Shown one piece after another: positions 44,280-54,486 of a stretch of 64,000 bases of DNA. Source of the stretch: Tenodera sinensis (taxonomy: Eukaryota; Arthropoda; Insecta; Mantodea; Mantidae); assembly GCA_030765045.1 (NCBI GenBank), contig CM060961.1, forward strand, positions 35,070,805-35,134,804. Direction: 5' to 3'. The notes under the pieces are model-generated. The model saw only the letters and a list, made by a program, of their open reading frames with translations. It was not told the origin of the DNA and did not search any database. Position 1 is the first letter of the stretch, and every line of letters starts with the position of its first letter. A program made the translations under genes and the position numbers.

Positions 44280-44490
44280 GGATGCTACAGGAAGCTGCAA
44301 GAAAGAAAGAACGAAGGAAGCAGGGAGGGAGGAAGGGATGGAGGAAGAAAGGGAGGGGAGAAGAAAGGGAGGAAGGAGGTGAGAAAGGGCGGAAGGGAGG
44401 AAGGGTGGAGAGGAGGATGGGAAAAAGGGAGGAGAGGGAGAAAGGGGGGAGCGACAGAAAAAAAGGATGGAAGGAAGAAAGAAAACTAAA
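44280..44490. repeat. Purine tract (GGAA/GGGA)n on the plus strand
   Basis: About 200 bp almost wholly A and G on one strand. The long Lys/Glu/Gly-rich frame through it (44198-44557) is a by-product of composition. Mirror-symmetric parts could form triplex DNA. Confidence 0.85.
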
Positions 44491-44509
44491 GATCCCCCAT
44501 CCAAACCTC

Positions 44510-45020
44510 TCTTTACAAGGGAGACATTTCGAGCATAATGCCTTCTTGAAAATGTAAGGATTTTTATTAAATTACACTTTGTTTAAGATTGTAAAGCCAG
44601 TCATGTGCATATCCTGAAATTTTGGGAAAAGCCTCTAAAGTTCTCATTCTAAAATACCTTTGTGTAACTGATAAACCTAAACGTATAGATGAACCCTTAC
44701 TATATACAAATGTGCATCTCGTTAAAGTATACAATTTATGTTAATACTTTCTGGAAGTAGCCATTTCGGAGATATTCCTTGTTGGTTTCAATCTTCCAAT
44801 ACGGATACCATTGGATAACAACAAATCCTTATTTGCTTTTCTATGTCCTGGCCATGCAAAAGAATGGAATTTCAAAACTAGCACATAGCAACCCGCTCTT
44901 AAAGTATTTCCATCGTACCTATAAGAAAATATGTAATAAAGCCATTTCCACAAATATGTATCTCGGTTACTATGAATATGAATGACAAAATAATGAGAAT
45001 TTGTAAGCATATTTTAAGAA
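44510..45020 (+). repeat. Dispersed repeat family R, copy M (diverged)
   Basis: Blocks CTCTTTACAAGGGAGACATT, ACTGATAAACCTAAACG, GCCATTTCGGAGATATTCC, GCCATGCAAAAGAATGGAAT and ATATGTATCTCGGTTAC follow the family order, with clearly lower similarity than other copies. Confidence 0.65.
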
Positions 45021-45359
45021 AGCCGTCTGAGAGCAACGCTTTCGATTGTTTATAATGCAAAAGCTCACATTTTCCCTGTCCCTAATTACAAGCAATAGTA
45101 GAGGTCTTAGTTGCTCGGGTGTAAACCTCAGGTCTAGCTTGCTGCAAAGGCTTGCGGTTTTGTTCTTGTTAGTTCACAGTGCTTCAGCAAATTTCCTGTT
45201 TATAGCTGATCATTATCTAATGAAGAGCGACCAAGGTAAATAATACAGGCAAGGAGCTAAGAGATGAGGGGCTTAAACGTGATTTGTAACAGAAATAAGC
45301 TAACATGCCACAAGAACATGTTTTACTGATTTTATGTACACACTTCCTTTAGAATGGGC

Positions 45360-45545
45360 TGTTAGCGAGAGATATGACCCCGAGTTAATGTGCCAGTGCT
45401 CGGGAGATCCTGGGTTTGACTCCGCTTCAAGCATCACTCTAACGTGGTTTTTCCTGTATATTGGGCAAATGATGGGATGGTTTCTTATCTATCATTCCCT
45501 TGCTTACGTTCCGTGTTCGCGATAAACGTCATTCTCCTGGAAAAA
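45360..45545 (+). repeat. Family P 3' fragment behind a weak tRNA-like box
   Basis: CTGGGTTTGACTCCGC (45409-45424) is B-box-like; TTCCGTGTTCGCGATAAACG with GTCATTCTCCTGGAAAA (45508-45545) is the last block of family P. Confidence 0.4.
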
Positions 45546-45559
45546 TACAACGAACTTTT

Positions 45560-46096
45560 GAAGCGACACATTCTCTTCACAATTTGAAGATCTAAAAACA
45601 TTTGAAACCAAAATCCAATTATTTTCCACTTTTGCAGTTCGTGTGAGGCTTCACACGAGCTGCAAAATATGAAACTACTTGCATTGCAGAATTCCACGGC
45701 TTTAAAATGTTCTGAGACAGAAGAGTGAGAGTTATTTAGGCCTCTATCTTGCTGTGAATATCTGATGTTGCGTTTGTTTGCATCTAGTTTAATGGTAGTC
45801 TTTGGCTCCACTTATATCTGCGAACAAACATTTTCAAAAATCAATTACATTAAAAGTGAGTATCGCAGCAACATTGGATACCTTCAGAAACATAAATCGT
45901 GCCAAAAAAGTAGTCCTAAGAAACATTGTGGGTTAATCCGGAGTAGAATATGAACGTGTCGGGCTTTTATATCCTGTACATAAGAAAGTGCCGCCACTGG
46001 AACTCAGTAACTACGGATAAATGAGCCATTCTGTTCTAGGGAGTGGAAGGAGGTGATTTCAACCTCTCCTAACTTGCTTGAAGTTGAGCACCGCTG
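45560..46096 (+). pseudogene. hAT transposase C-terminus with right terminal repeat
   Basis: Broken frames give HELQNMKLLALQNSTALK, then LFRPLSCCEYLMLRLFAS and, from 45765 on, VVFGSTYICEQTFSKINY and IKSEYRSNIG. The last part is the hAT dimerisation domain (FGSTYxCEQxFSxMNxIKSKYRS pattern). At least two stops split it. 130 bp downstream GTTGAGCACCGCTG (46083-46096) looks like the 3' terminal inverted repeat of a hAT element, so this is its right end. It belongs to the same broad group as the fossil at 2.6-3.15 kb. Confidence 0.72.
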
Positions 46097-46500
46097 TTGT
46101 AGTTACTCATTCCATATTTCAGTTGGCTGTAATAACTCATGAAATAACTAAACAGTGTAGATAGTATGCTATTACTCTAAAGAGATTAATATATTATAAT
46201 AATATATCTTTCACTTCAAATAAATTAATACTGCAGATGGAACTTTATCTCTCCAAAGGGAACTTCTTTCTCTGCAAATAGAACTTTGTTATATTTTAAT
46301 CTCCCATATGAACCACTAGATGGTACTACTGATAATCTGTGTTGCAGATTGAATTATTGCGGTATCAGTTTTGTCAGTTAGAACCTTGTCGTCCAAAATC
46401 AACGACATGTTGAGGCATAATACACTTTGAGACTAAGTATAGGACAAAATAATTGACTCGTAATAACTGAACCACACCGTCAACTCAATACTGACGGGAC
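46097..46500. other. Flank and possible remnant upstream of the Jockey element
   Basis: No clear gag coding upstream of about 46.47 kb. The 5' boundary of the Jockey copy must lie in or near this stretch, but I cannot place it. Confidence 0.35.
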
Positions 46501-46526
46501 CTTGTTTACAACAGCACTGCGTTATA

Positions 46527-47069
46527 ATGCTTCCATATGCCCATAAGTTGGGGCACACTTTTAGGAACTGCAATATGACCTCCCGGTGTGTCCTTTGCGG
46601 TGACCTCCACCGCCTGGCTGATTGCCCGAAAAAGGCCAAACAGGGCGTTGTACCCCACTGTGCTAATTGTGGGGAAACGCATCCTGCCAGCTACAGGGGG
46701 TGCGAGACGTTTCGCAACGAACGTCACCGCCGTCAACTGGCATCCATAGCCAGGAGCTCTCCCAGTGCTCAGCCAGGGCCAAAACCCATCATACACCCGG
46801 CCCTGGTTCAAACAGGTATCTCCTATGCGGGAACTACCGGAGGGCAAAACGCACCAGTGCCACCACAGAATGGTCCCCCTCCACTACCCCAACAGGCGCC
46901 CACGGGTGACCTGAGTGGGATAAAAGATATATTAAACATGTTCAGAGACCTAAATTTACCATCATTATTGATGAAGGCGCAGCCTTTCCTAGCCAAATTC
47001 AAAAGCTGCAGCAGCACTTGGGAAAAAATAGAGACCATCATATGTCTCCTCTCAGCCCTTTTAGAATAA
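46527..47069 (+). pseudogene. Jockey ORF1 (gag-like), C-terminal part
   Basis: 180 codons. Zinc knuckles: a half knuckle GHTFRNC, then CVLCGDLHRLADC (C-x2-C-x3-H-x4-C) and CANCGETHPASYRGC (C-x2-C-x3-H-x6-C), the triple arrangement of Jockey gag proteins, which bind element RNA. The two cysteines expected in front of GHTFRNC are missing in this frame; TGC TTC in a neighbouring frame at 46528 suggests a small frameshift there. A Pro/Gln-rich linker and a helical tail (LNMFRDLNLPSLLMKAQPFL) follow. It stops at TAA 47067-47069, four bases before the ORF2 ATG, so ORF2 is probably translated by reinitiation. Confidence 0.85.
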
Positions 47070-47073
47070 ATGA

Positions 47074-49755
47074 ATGGCCCACGTAAGGGGAGGCACAACT
47101 TTAACGCGCGCACTACTGTGGAATGCAGATGGCATCCACAGGAAGCAACACGAACTTGAAAACTACCTACGGCGTAACAAAATTGACGTCGCATTCATCT
47201 GCGAAACAAAATTAAAGCACGAGCACACTTTTAAGCTCCAGGGGTATCAAATCTTTCGGAACGACAGAATTGGCAGACAAGGGCGAGGGACTGCTATTTT
47301 GCTTAGAAATACTATTGCTCATGCTTCTGTTACGTTGCCTGTAATGGCAGCGTTAGAGTGCACAGCACTTAAAACACGTGTAAATAGTAAAACGGTTATG
47401 CTGGTAGCACTTTATCGGCCCCCTAACTCCCCAGACTTTACACAAGACCTCGAGCAGATCCTCGCTTTAGAGGAGCACGTTATAATTGCAGGAGATTTCA
47501 ATGCCCGGCACCCCTGGTGGTTTTCACGCCGGGCAAACGCGGCGGGAAATCTCCTGGTTGAATTTATAACTGATAATGATGACATTGAGGTACATCTTCC
47601 CCCAGAACCCACTTTTTGGCATCGATCAGGGCACTTTGACGCTGAGATTTTGGACATCGTACTAACAAAAAATGCGACACTGTTAAATAACTTTACTGTT
47701 TATCACAGCCTGGACTCCGACCATCTTCCTGTGCATTTTGACATACAGGGTGGCATTTCATCCGGTGCCTCTGGCCCTCAAAGTAGAGCTGAAACCGACT
47801 GGAATAAGTTCACCATGGAAATGCACGGGATGGCGCAACCCAGACTGTCATACTATAGCGAGGCAGACATAGATGTCGCCATTGAAAACTTTACTGCCTC
47901 GCTACACACAGCCAAGAGAAATGCTACCACATACACCACAAGACCACCCGGTTTTTGCACGTACCCCGAGGTAGAGCAACTCATTGCGCGGAGACGACGC
48001 TTGACAAAACTGTGGCGATACACCCGTCAGCCTGAATATAAAGTGCTAGCAAAATGGCTACGCAACATCATTCGGCAACAAATTAAAATCAATAAAACTG
48101 AACAATGGGAAAACAAAATGCTGAGTACCACACATTCGGACTCTTCTTTGTGGAAATTACTCAAAGCTTTCAAAGTTTCCACGAGCGTCAACTCCGCAAC
48201 TGAGGCGCTGCACACTCAAAGCGGCTTGCACTTCTCCGCAGAGGAGAAGGCCGAGGTCTTCGCTGACTGTCTGCAAGACAGATTCACCGAAAACCCAGTG
48301 ACCAACTGTGAAATAGAACGGGAGGTCCAGACATGGGTACAAACCTGGGTGGCGCAGAAGCAAGAGCAACAACTACCCACCATAACACCGCAGGAAATTT
48401 ACAAGCTCATTAGGAAATTGCCTAATGGGAAAGCTGCCGGTCCAGACAAAGTGACTAATGAGGAACTTAAGCATCTCCCGAGAAAAGCTCTGGTGCAACT
48501 AACAAAGATATTTAACGCCTGTTTGCAGCAAGGCTATTTCCCCTCTACTTGGAAACGAGCTAAGGTTATCATGCTCCCAAAGCAAGGGAAAAGCACCAGA
48601 CAACCACAAAACTACCGTCCCATTAGTCTTTTGTCTACTATTGGTAAACTGCTCGAAAAATGTATCCTTTCTCGACTTCAAAAACAAGTCTCGACAACAC
48701 ATGAACTCTCAAATTCACAGTTTGGCTTTAGAAAAGGACATTCCACTGAACTACAGCTCCTCAGACTAACTGATGACGTAACAGAGCAATTTAACAATGG
48801 GGCTTCAACGTTGGCGCTATTTCTGGACGTAGAAGCTGCATTTGACCGGTGCTGGCACAATGGCCTTATTTATAAACTGCACCACAATTTCCCGGCTCTT
48901 CAAAATTATCTATACTTGCTGCACAATTTTCTAGAAAATCGGCAGTTTTACGTCCAAGTGGGCCGCTCCTCCTCACGGGAGCGAGTGATGCGGGCTGGCG
49001 TCCCACAAGGGGCAATAATGTCCCCTTTTCTGTATATATTATTCACCAATGATTTCCCAGTGGACGCCAGATGCAAGGTCGCCATGTATGCTGACGACAC
49101 TGCAATATACAACCATCATAGAAATCCACGTTTCGGCCTTGCAGAAATGCAACGTTATGTGAACAACTTCCTCTCATGGCAACATGACTGGAAAATCAAA
49201 ATTAATCCCGACAAATGCCAGCTGATTCATTTCTCTAAGCGGCGTCACACTTTGGCAACGGACCTAACGGTCGGTGGTCAAGTATTGCACTGCCGTCAGC
49301 AAGTTAAATACTTAGGTGTCACCTTGGACCGCACAATGTGTTGGTCCACCCACATAAAAAATAGCGCCAATAAAGGCAGACAGCGGCTAAAGTTGTGCGC
49401 CCCCATCTTCCGTAGTAAACAGTTGCGACTAAAGTCAAAACTTATACTATACAGGTCATTTATTCTCTCGGTGGTCCTGTATGCATGTGTGGCCTGGGCT
49501 AATGCCTCCAAAACTGCCCTCAAACAACTCCAAACCCTCCAAAACCTCTCCCTCAGAAAAATCCTCTCTGCTCCACTCCTCACCACCACCCAAACTCTTC
49601 ACCTCGAAACTCATATCCCGTTCATCCCGGAGGCAATAGACAAAAGAGCAATGGCGGCATGGACGCGCATTAGGAACCACGAAAATAACGTGATCGCTAA
49701 CATCGGCAAAGGCGAGCCGAAGCACCGCAAACATACTAGGATAAAAATGTTCTAG
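47074..49755 (+). CDS. Jockey ORF2: endonuclease and reverse transcriptase (intact)
   Basis: 893 codons without interruption, near the usual length for Jockey ORF2. The endonuclease (about residues 1-225) has ICETKL (E44), GDFNARHPWW (D141, N143) and SDHLPV (D216, H217), which cut the target strand. The reverse transcriptase (about 440-740) has NGKAAGPDKV, NYRPISLLST, FGFRKGHST, LFLDVEAAFDRCW (first catalytic Asp), AGVPQGAIMSPFLY and YADDTAIY (residues 672-675), then KYLGVTLD. There is no RNase H, as normal for Jockey. The start ATG at 47074 follows the ORF1 stop by four bases. All catalytic residues that I can check are present, so the protein could be active; whether it is transcribed is unknown, because the element lacks its 5' end and thus its internal promoter. 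Confidence 0.93.
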   Translation: MAHVRGGTTLTRALLWNADGIHRKQHELENYLRRNKIDVAFICETKLKHEHTFKLQGYQIFRNDRIGRQGRGTAILLRNTIAHASVTLPVMAALECTALKTRVNSKTVMLVALYRPPNSPDFTQDLEQILALEEHVIIAGDFNARHPWWFSRRANAAGNLLVEFITDNDDIEVHLPPEPTFWHRSGHFDAEILDIVLTKNATLLNNFTVYHSLDSDHLPVHFDIQGGISSGASGPQSRAETDWNKFTMEMHGMAQPRLSYYSEADIDVAIENFTASLHTAKRNATTYTTRPPGFCTYPEVEQLIARRRRLTKLWRYTRQPEYKVLAKWLRNIIRQQIKINKTEQWENKMLSTTHSDSSLWKLLKAFKVSTSVNSATEALHTQSGLHFSAEEKAEVFADCLQDRFTENPVTNCEIEREVQTWVQTWVAQKQEQQLPTITPQEIYKLIRKLPNGKAAGPDKVTNEELKHLPRKALVQLTKIFNACLQQGYFPSTWKRAKVIMLPKQGKSTRQPQNYRPISLLSTIGKLLEKCILSRLQKQVSTTHELSNSQFGFRKGHSTELQLLRLTDDVTEQFNNGASTLALFLDVEAAFDRCWHNGLIYKLHHNFPALQNYLYLLHNFLENRQFYVQVGRSSSRERVMRAGVPQGAIMSPFLYILFTNDFPVDARCKVAMYADDTAIYNHHRNPRFGLAEMQRYVNNFLSWQHDWKIKINPDKCQLIHFSKRRHTLATDLTVGGQVLHCRQQVKYLGVTLDRTMCWSTHIKNSANKGRQRLKLCAPIFRSKQLRLKSKLILYRSFILSVVLYACVAWANASKTALKQLQTLQNLSLRKILSAPLLTTTQTLHLETHIPFIPEAIDKRAMAAWTRIRNHENNVIANIGKGEPKHRKHTRIKMF

Positions 49756-50230
49756 AAGCGGCTTGGCTCGCCGACTAATGCGCGTCCACGCAACCTCGTC
49801 CCTAAGCCACATACATGTTCCGGCAGAGGCCCTCGCCTCAGAAAATATTCAGGAGCTGCCACCGCGGGACAGTGTACATAGTGTAAATAGTGTAGTGCGC
49901 TGGGACGCATATTTCTGGTGTGCCCAGTGAAGATGTGTGTGTATGTGTGTACGAGTGTGTGTGTGGGTGAATGCGTGCGTGTATGTGTCTGTATATAATT
50001 TGTAAATATGTACATATGTATATATAACCCAAAGACGAAACAGACAAAAGACAAAAGAAAACTATTCTCGGTGACCTACAGATGGTCACCGTGTGGGTTT
50101 TTTGTAGACACCGAAAAAGTGTATATATAAACAAAGCCAAATGTAAAAAAATGTTAAATATAGCCTGTAAGCCGGGCCCATTGTACCGGCACCAGGCCAA
50201 CACTTTTCTAATAAATAACTTGAACTTGAA
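49756..50230 (+). promoter_or_regulatory. Jockey 3' UTR with hairpin structures
   Basis: Holds an 8-bp perfect stem CGGTGACC/GGTCACCG (50069-50076, 50084-50091, 7-nt loop) and a GT-rich stretch (49935-49995). A larger inverted repeat straddles the ORF2 stop: TGGACGCGCATTAG (49660-49673) pairs with CTAATGCGCGTCCA (49775-49788), and GGCGAGCC (49711-49718) with GGCTCGCC (49765-49772). In LINEs the 3' UTR is where the reverse transcriptase recognises its RNA; that role here is inference. Confidence 0.6.
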
Positions 50231-51377
50231 GGCAGCCCGGAAGATGTTTGCTCTCATTTGGGTTCATCTTTTCTCCGACAGTTAGCGTTAAGTGTTGGTA
50301 AGCATTATTGGAAATCCTGTTGCAAAAATACTTTGAGGTATCTCATCGCTTTTTCTGGGTTATTAACTTCGACACCTTCATAGCCCGGGAAATAGAAAGG
50401 GTGAACCTCCCTTTAACATATTATTATCCTCTATACTTTAGTAATTCACCCGAATAAGAGCCGATACTGAAAAATATAGCTTTGAGCTAAACCACCTTCT
50501 ATATTTCTAAGCGTTTAATGCTCTTCAAAGTATACAATTAGACAATCACTGTTCAAATGTTCGGGCTGAGCATAAAATTACAAAATGAGGGAAACAACAC
50601 AGTCCTATCTGCTCAACATGCAGCAAAACTTAAAGTTAAAATAACACAAGAGTTAAATGGGCACGACAAAAACAAAGCACATCTCAGCGGAATTGGGATT
50701 ATGAATTACTGAACTTTTTGTTGGAAAGCGCTGCAGGGATATTAAAAAATTATGATAAAAATAACATTTGCGTTACTATTATTTGGAGTATGCCAGGATA
50801 CAATGCCCTCTCTGTTTATTTTTATGTTCCTCTTTATCCTTCTTTTTATACATTAATTATTAACTTACTATAACATTTCCTGCAGAATCTCTAAACCACA
50901 ATAAGTACCTACAAATATAGCTATCTAACCAACACAAAAGCAGAACAACAAACAAAAACATTGAAGTGCATTTTTGTAACTGATTTAAAACAAAACAGAG
51001 CAAAATAAAAAGATAGTAACGGTTGGTGTTTCCTGAGATTTGTTGTTGATATATATTTTCTTCTGCTTTGTGTTCTTCCTGTTCTGCTTGTATTTAACGT
51101 GTGATGCGCACTTCCCGTTGTTACCGAGCTCTTGTGGATCTTCGAGTTTTACAGTCTTTTCTTCCTGTAATAATCTCTGTAGCAGAAAGGCAACAAATGT
51201 TCTGAAGAATGAAATCCAAAACGAGGTTAAACACGGTCAATGTCACAGAAATACTTCTAAAACGTTTCATCAAATATATCAGAACAATGGAATGGATAAA
51301 TTTGAAGCAAATGAAAACTTCATTAAGATTTACGTAGAGATATCCTTATGTGTGTATATCATGTAAATCGATTAACT
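50231..51377. other. Unassigned stretch
   Basis: A 108-codon frame at 51040-51366 starts with a Phe/Leu/Cys-rich hydrophobic run and has no family signature. No other feature. Confidence 0.35.
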
Positions 51378-51497
51378 CAGGCCTGGGCAACTGGTGCTTT
51401 CTGAGTGCAGCTATCTCACCTCCTTGTACTAATACTGCATGTTTAGCGCGTAAAAAATGAAGGTCGCTCAAGGTATTTCGCAAGTTGCTCAGGCATG
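51378..51497 (+). mobile_element. hAT-type MITE, copy 1
   Basis: 120 bp with terminal inverted repeats CAGGCCTGGGCAACT (51378-51392) and AGTTGCTCAGGCATG (51483-51497), flanked by 8-bp near-duplicates GATTAACT and GTGTAACT (6 of 8 identical), the target size of hAT transposases. Inner block GAAGGTCGCTCAAGG matches the copy at 61528 in reverse orientation. Confidence 0.75.
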
Positions 51498-52164
51498 GTG
51501 TAACTAATGCATGTATTCTCATTTATTTACTTGTAAAAGCGAAATACTGCCTCCTGAATACACAGATGGACACGAGAAACATGACAAATAGTAGCAAAAC
51601 GATTTCATAATAGGTTAACAACGAAACAGAAATAAATCAAACATAAAAGTATATGGAAAATAACAGGTGCTGAAGCAATTATGAGTTACATTCCAGCATA
51701 CCACAACAGTTGATCGGACTTCTAGGGAAGAAAGGAATTTTTAATATTTTGTGGCATGCAAAAGTATGAATAAGTTATGAAATAAATAAAGTAAACCTAG
51801 CATTATGAGATACATTTTACATCTACAAAATGCTGGGGAAAATGTTGATAGAAAAGGCGTTTAAATTTAACAGCATTGCGCCTGTTCACTGAAATGATCA
51901 ACATCGAGAATTTACTGCGGAGTGTTCCTTGAGGTTATTTACGACACTAGGTGACACGCGGTCTCAGAGCTGTCATTCTCCGTTGAGTGGGCTTAGAGTC
52001 GTGAACAAATATTTATCTCTGCTCAGTCGTCTCTCTGATGCACATTTGCCTACAAGCTGTGTTCAAATTACTTTGTTATTGGTTTAGAACACTTGTGGCT
52101 TAATATGGTACCATAAAAGTTGAAATTACCAAAATAAAAAGGCTTTATGTTTTCGAATTTGCAT
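51498..52164. other. Unassigned stretch
   Basis: No gene or repeat recognised. Confidence 0.45.
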
Positions 52165-52435
52165 CATAATGAGGAATTGTAGGAAAGTACGCCACCATTT
52201 TGTAGCTAAATTCCCTGATACTCCCTTGCAAGCAGAATGACTTATTAAACGTCGTAAAAAAGTTTGGAGATCTAGGTTAGTTCAGAATAAATGCGAAAAG
52301 AGAAAGCTATGTGTACTTAGTGAGCTCGATACGAGGGAGGTTAGAACATTCTGCTCGAAAACCTCTCAGTCGCTTACCACAAGAAGCGGCAGAATTTACA
52401 ACCGCTAAGATTCTTACATCTAAAGCCTTTTGTAA
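52165..52435 (+). pseudogene. Helix-turn-helix transposase N-terminal fossil (DUF4817-like)
   Basis: Plus-strand pieces read RHHFVAKFPDTPLQAE, VVKKFGDLG in a neighbouring phase, then NKCEKRKLCVLSE and LTTRSGRI. This follows the FRxKFPxxPVPxRxTI, VxKFRxTGSV, DKKRxRxRxVLTEEK layout of the HTH domain at the front of several insect DNA transposases. Stops and a frameshift interrupt it and no catalytic domain follows. Confidence 0.45.
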
Positions 52436-52649
52436 GCAACAAAATTGAACCGCCATACGAAAGAACTGACACCTAGTGCGTCATTAAAATATTTTCTTTC
52501 CATATCCTCCGAATTTCCTGTCCTGTTTGTTACATTAATCACTTCATCCCTTTGTTTTCTTTTAGGGTTGGAAACGTTGGCGAGCGTCGTGGCAGCAGCA
52601 CGGCAGGGGGGGAAATGCAACCTGCAATTCCCGTCTTCCGGTGTGCCTA

Positions 52650-52955
52650 CTAGTTTCCGGGCACCCCATGGGTTAGTACAAGCGGTGCCGGTTTTCGAGT
52701 CCGGTGCCCCCCCTTTGGGAGTATGAACCCGTAGGGCTAGGAGAAGGTTGAGACAGCTTCAGCCAGGGTGCTTCTAACTGGAAAAATATAGGGACGCTGC
52801 CCTCTGCTCTGTGTTGGCAACCTTCCGGCCGCCCTTCGGATCCCGTCGCATCATCAATTCTCAGAGGGGTGCCCGTAAGGGACATAGGCTCAAAAGTTCG
52901 CCTTTCGGTGCACGTGCTAAGTCCCCCTCCGCAAGTTGTCATCGAGTCATCAATC
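52650..52955 (-). repeat. GC-rich dispersed repeat family G, copy 2
   Basis: Reverse complement of the copy at 32985-33280: plus-strand CCCCATGGGTTAGTACAAGC, CCGGTGCCCCCCCTTTGGGA, CTTCTAACTGGAAAAATATA, GGGACGCTGCCCTCTGCTCT and GGGGTGCCCGTAAGGGACAT. This copy is slightly longer, with an extra GCACGTGCTAAGTCCCCCTC end. Confidence 0.8.
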
Positions 52956-54486
52956 ATAGAGTCATATTTTCAGATTAGTCGCTTTTCCTTTTCTTCTGCT
53001 GGTCATACCAGCAACATGAAATTTATTTAAGCCATCACATAGCGATACGCTTTCTAAATGTCAATTGGTCTTTGCATTCCTCATATACCTAAAACGAAAT
53101 TATAATGTAGCTTTCTTTTGAGTAACAAGAAGAATGTAACATTTTGATATATGATTTAGTAGAGGAAGTTTATGGCACTTCAAACCAACACTATACCCAC
53201 TCTGGTCCAACACAAACATACTTCTGTTTATCCTTCATCAATTTCTCTTCGACAGATCTAGTTGGCATTTACGTCACTAGAACTGTTCTGGATAACTATT
53301 TCAACTTAGAGAAATGCGAAGGTGACAGCAAAGTGAAACAGTGTGGTAGTTTTCTCTGACTCGATGTTATAATCCGTTTTCTTTCTCTTTGTAGCTGTAG
53401 GAATGTTCTACTCCTAATAAATTTGTTTGGTGTAACAGGAAACGTGACCGGAAAGTTCAATCCTGCACGTTCTACTTTGTAGTTTGCTATAAAGTCAGAC
53501 AAAACAGAATCAACAAGTAAGTAAAAAACTACTTGTGTGTTGCACACACTCTCTATTTACTCTTCTACAAATAATTTCCATAAAGCATTATTTACGTATT
53601 TGTTTGTTGTCAATCCAGATAAACTTTCCTTACACAGCTACAAATTGGTGTAAATACATATAAGAAGATTATGGTAGAATCAGCGAGTAATTTAATTGAA
53701 GTGCATTTCCCCCAAGCCCAATAACCACCTGCGGCAACTTTGTCCTGAACAAAGTACAGCACCAACACACCAGGTGCAAAGGGCTTTTAAAGCGGTTGAA
53801 AGTGGTTGTGACAGCGACGTAAAAAATAGACTGGACGAAAGTGCATTGTCGCTGACTCAGAATAAAATAGATCCAAAGAAAAATAAGGTTTGTATTTTGG
53901 GACAATTTTCTTTATCCGTATAAATCCACAAACAGCAGCTTTGGAAATGCCAAAACTTATTTTCTGCCATTAAATGAAGGTTGTTAGTGATAAAATTTTA
54001 AGTAGTTAACACTTGTATATATGAGAAGGAAGTAAATTTCTACTGATAACATTCCAACCACTCGTATTTCCCATAAAATCACTCTCATGGCCCGTTTGGA
54101 GGGTCTGTATCCTTAAAAACGCAAGTTTCCAAATGCCTTATGACGCATAGTTACTCTTCCGTGAGGACTGGCAGTCAAAAATATCAAACACAGATTTTAT
54201 ATTACATATTTTATTGCCGACGTAATATTCCATATCAAAACCAACATCAGTTCATAAGTAGTTAAAATGTCTCACCTATTCCACACAACAGTATTCACAA
54301 CTATTTTTGTTCTAATCGGTTCTTCCCCTCTGAATGTCGTGACATTTTTAAATACTTTAACACAGGGGTACGTCAATGTTAACTTAATGACCAGTTTTAC
54401 ACTGTAAAAGCTAACATTTGTGTTAAATCAATTTTATATTGTGCTAAAATTTACCATCGGTTAGGAAATAGGTCCCTTATGTCGCG
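52956..54486. other. Unassigned stretch
   Basis: Short frames only. Around 54350-54470 AT-rich TTAAC-containing segments resemble the sequence at 63160-63330, perhaps halves of MITEs. Confidence 0.35.

Larger units (their letters stand above)
46500..50230 (+). mobile_element. Jockey-clade non-LTR retrotransposon, 5'-truncated
   Basis: Contains the C-terminal third of a Jockey-type gag with zinc knuckles, a complete endonuclease-RT ORF2, a 475-bp 3' UTR with a hairpin, and the end AATAAATAACTTGAACTTGAA (50210-50230) that many insect Jockey elements share. Truncation at the 5' side is the usual outcome of target-primed reverse transcription. ORF2 shows no stop or frameshift, so the insertion is young compared with all other coding relics here. 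ORF1 can be followed upstream only to about 46.5 kb, where the first zinc knuckle is out of frame. Confidence 0.9.

Noticed and set aside
44198..44557. Lys/Glu/Gly-rich 119-codon frame
   Set aside because: By-product of the purine tract.
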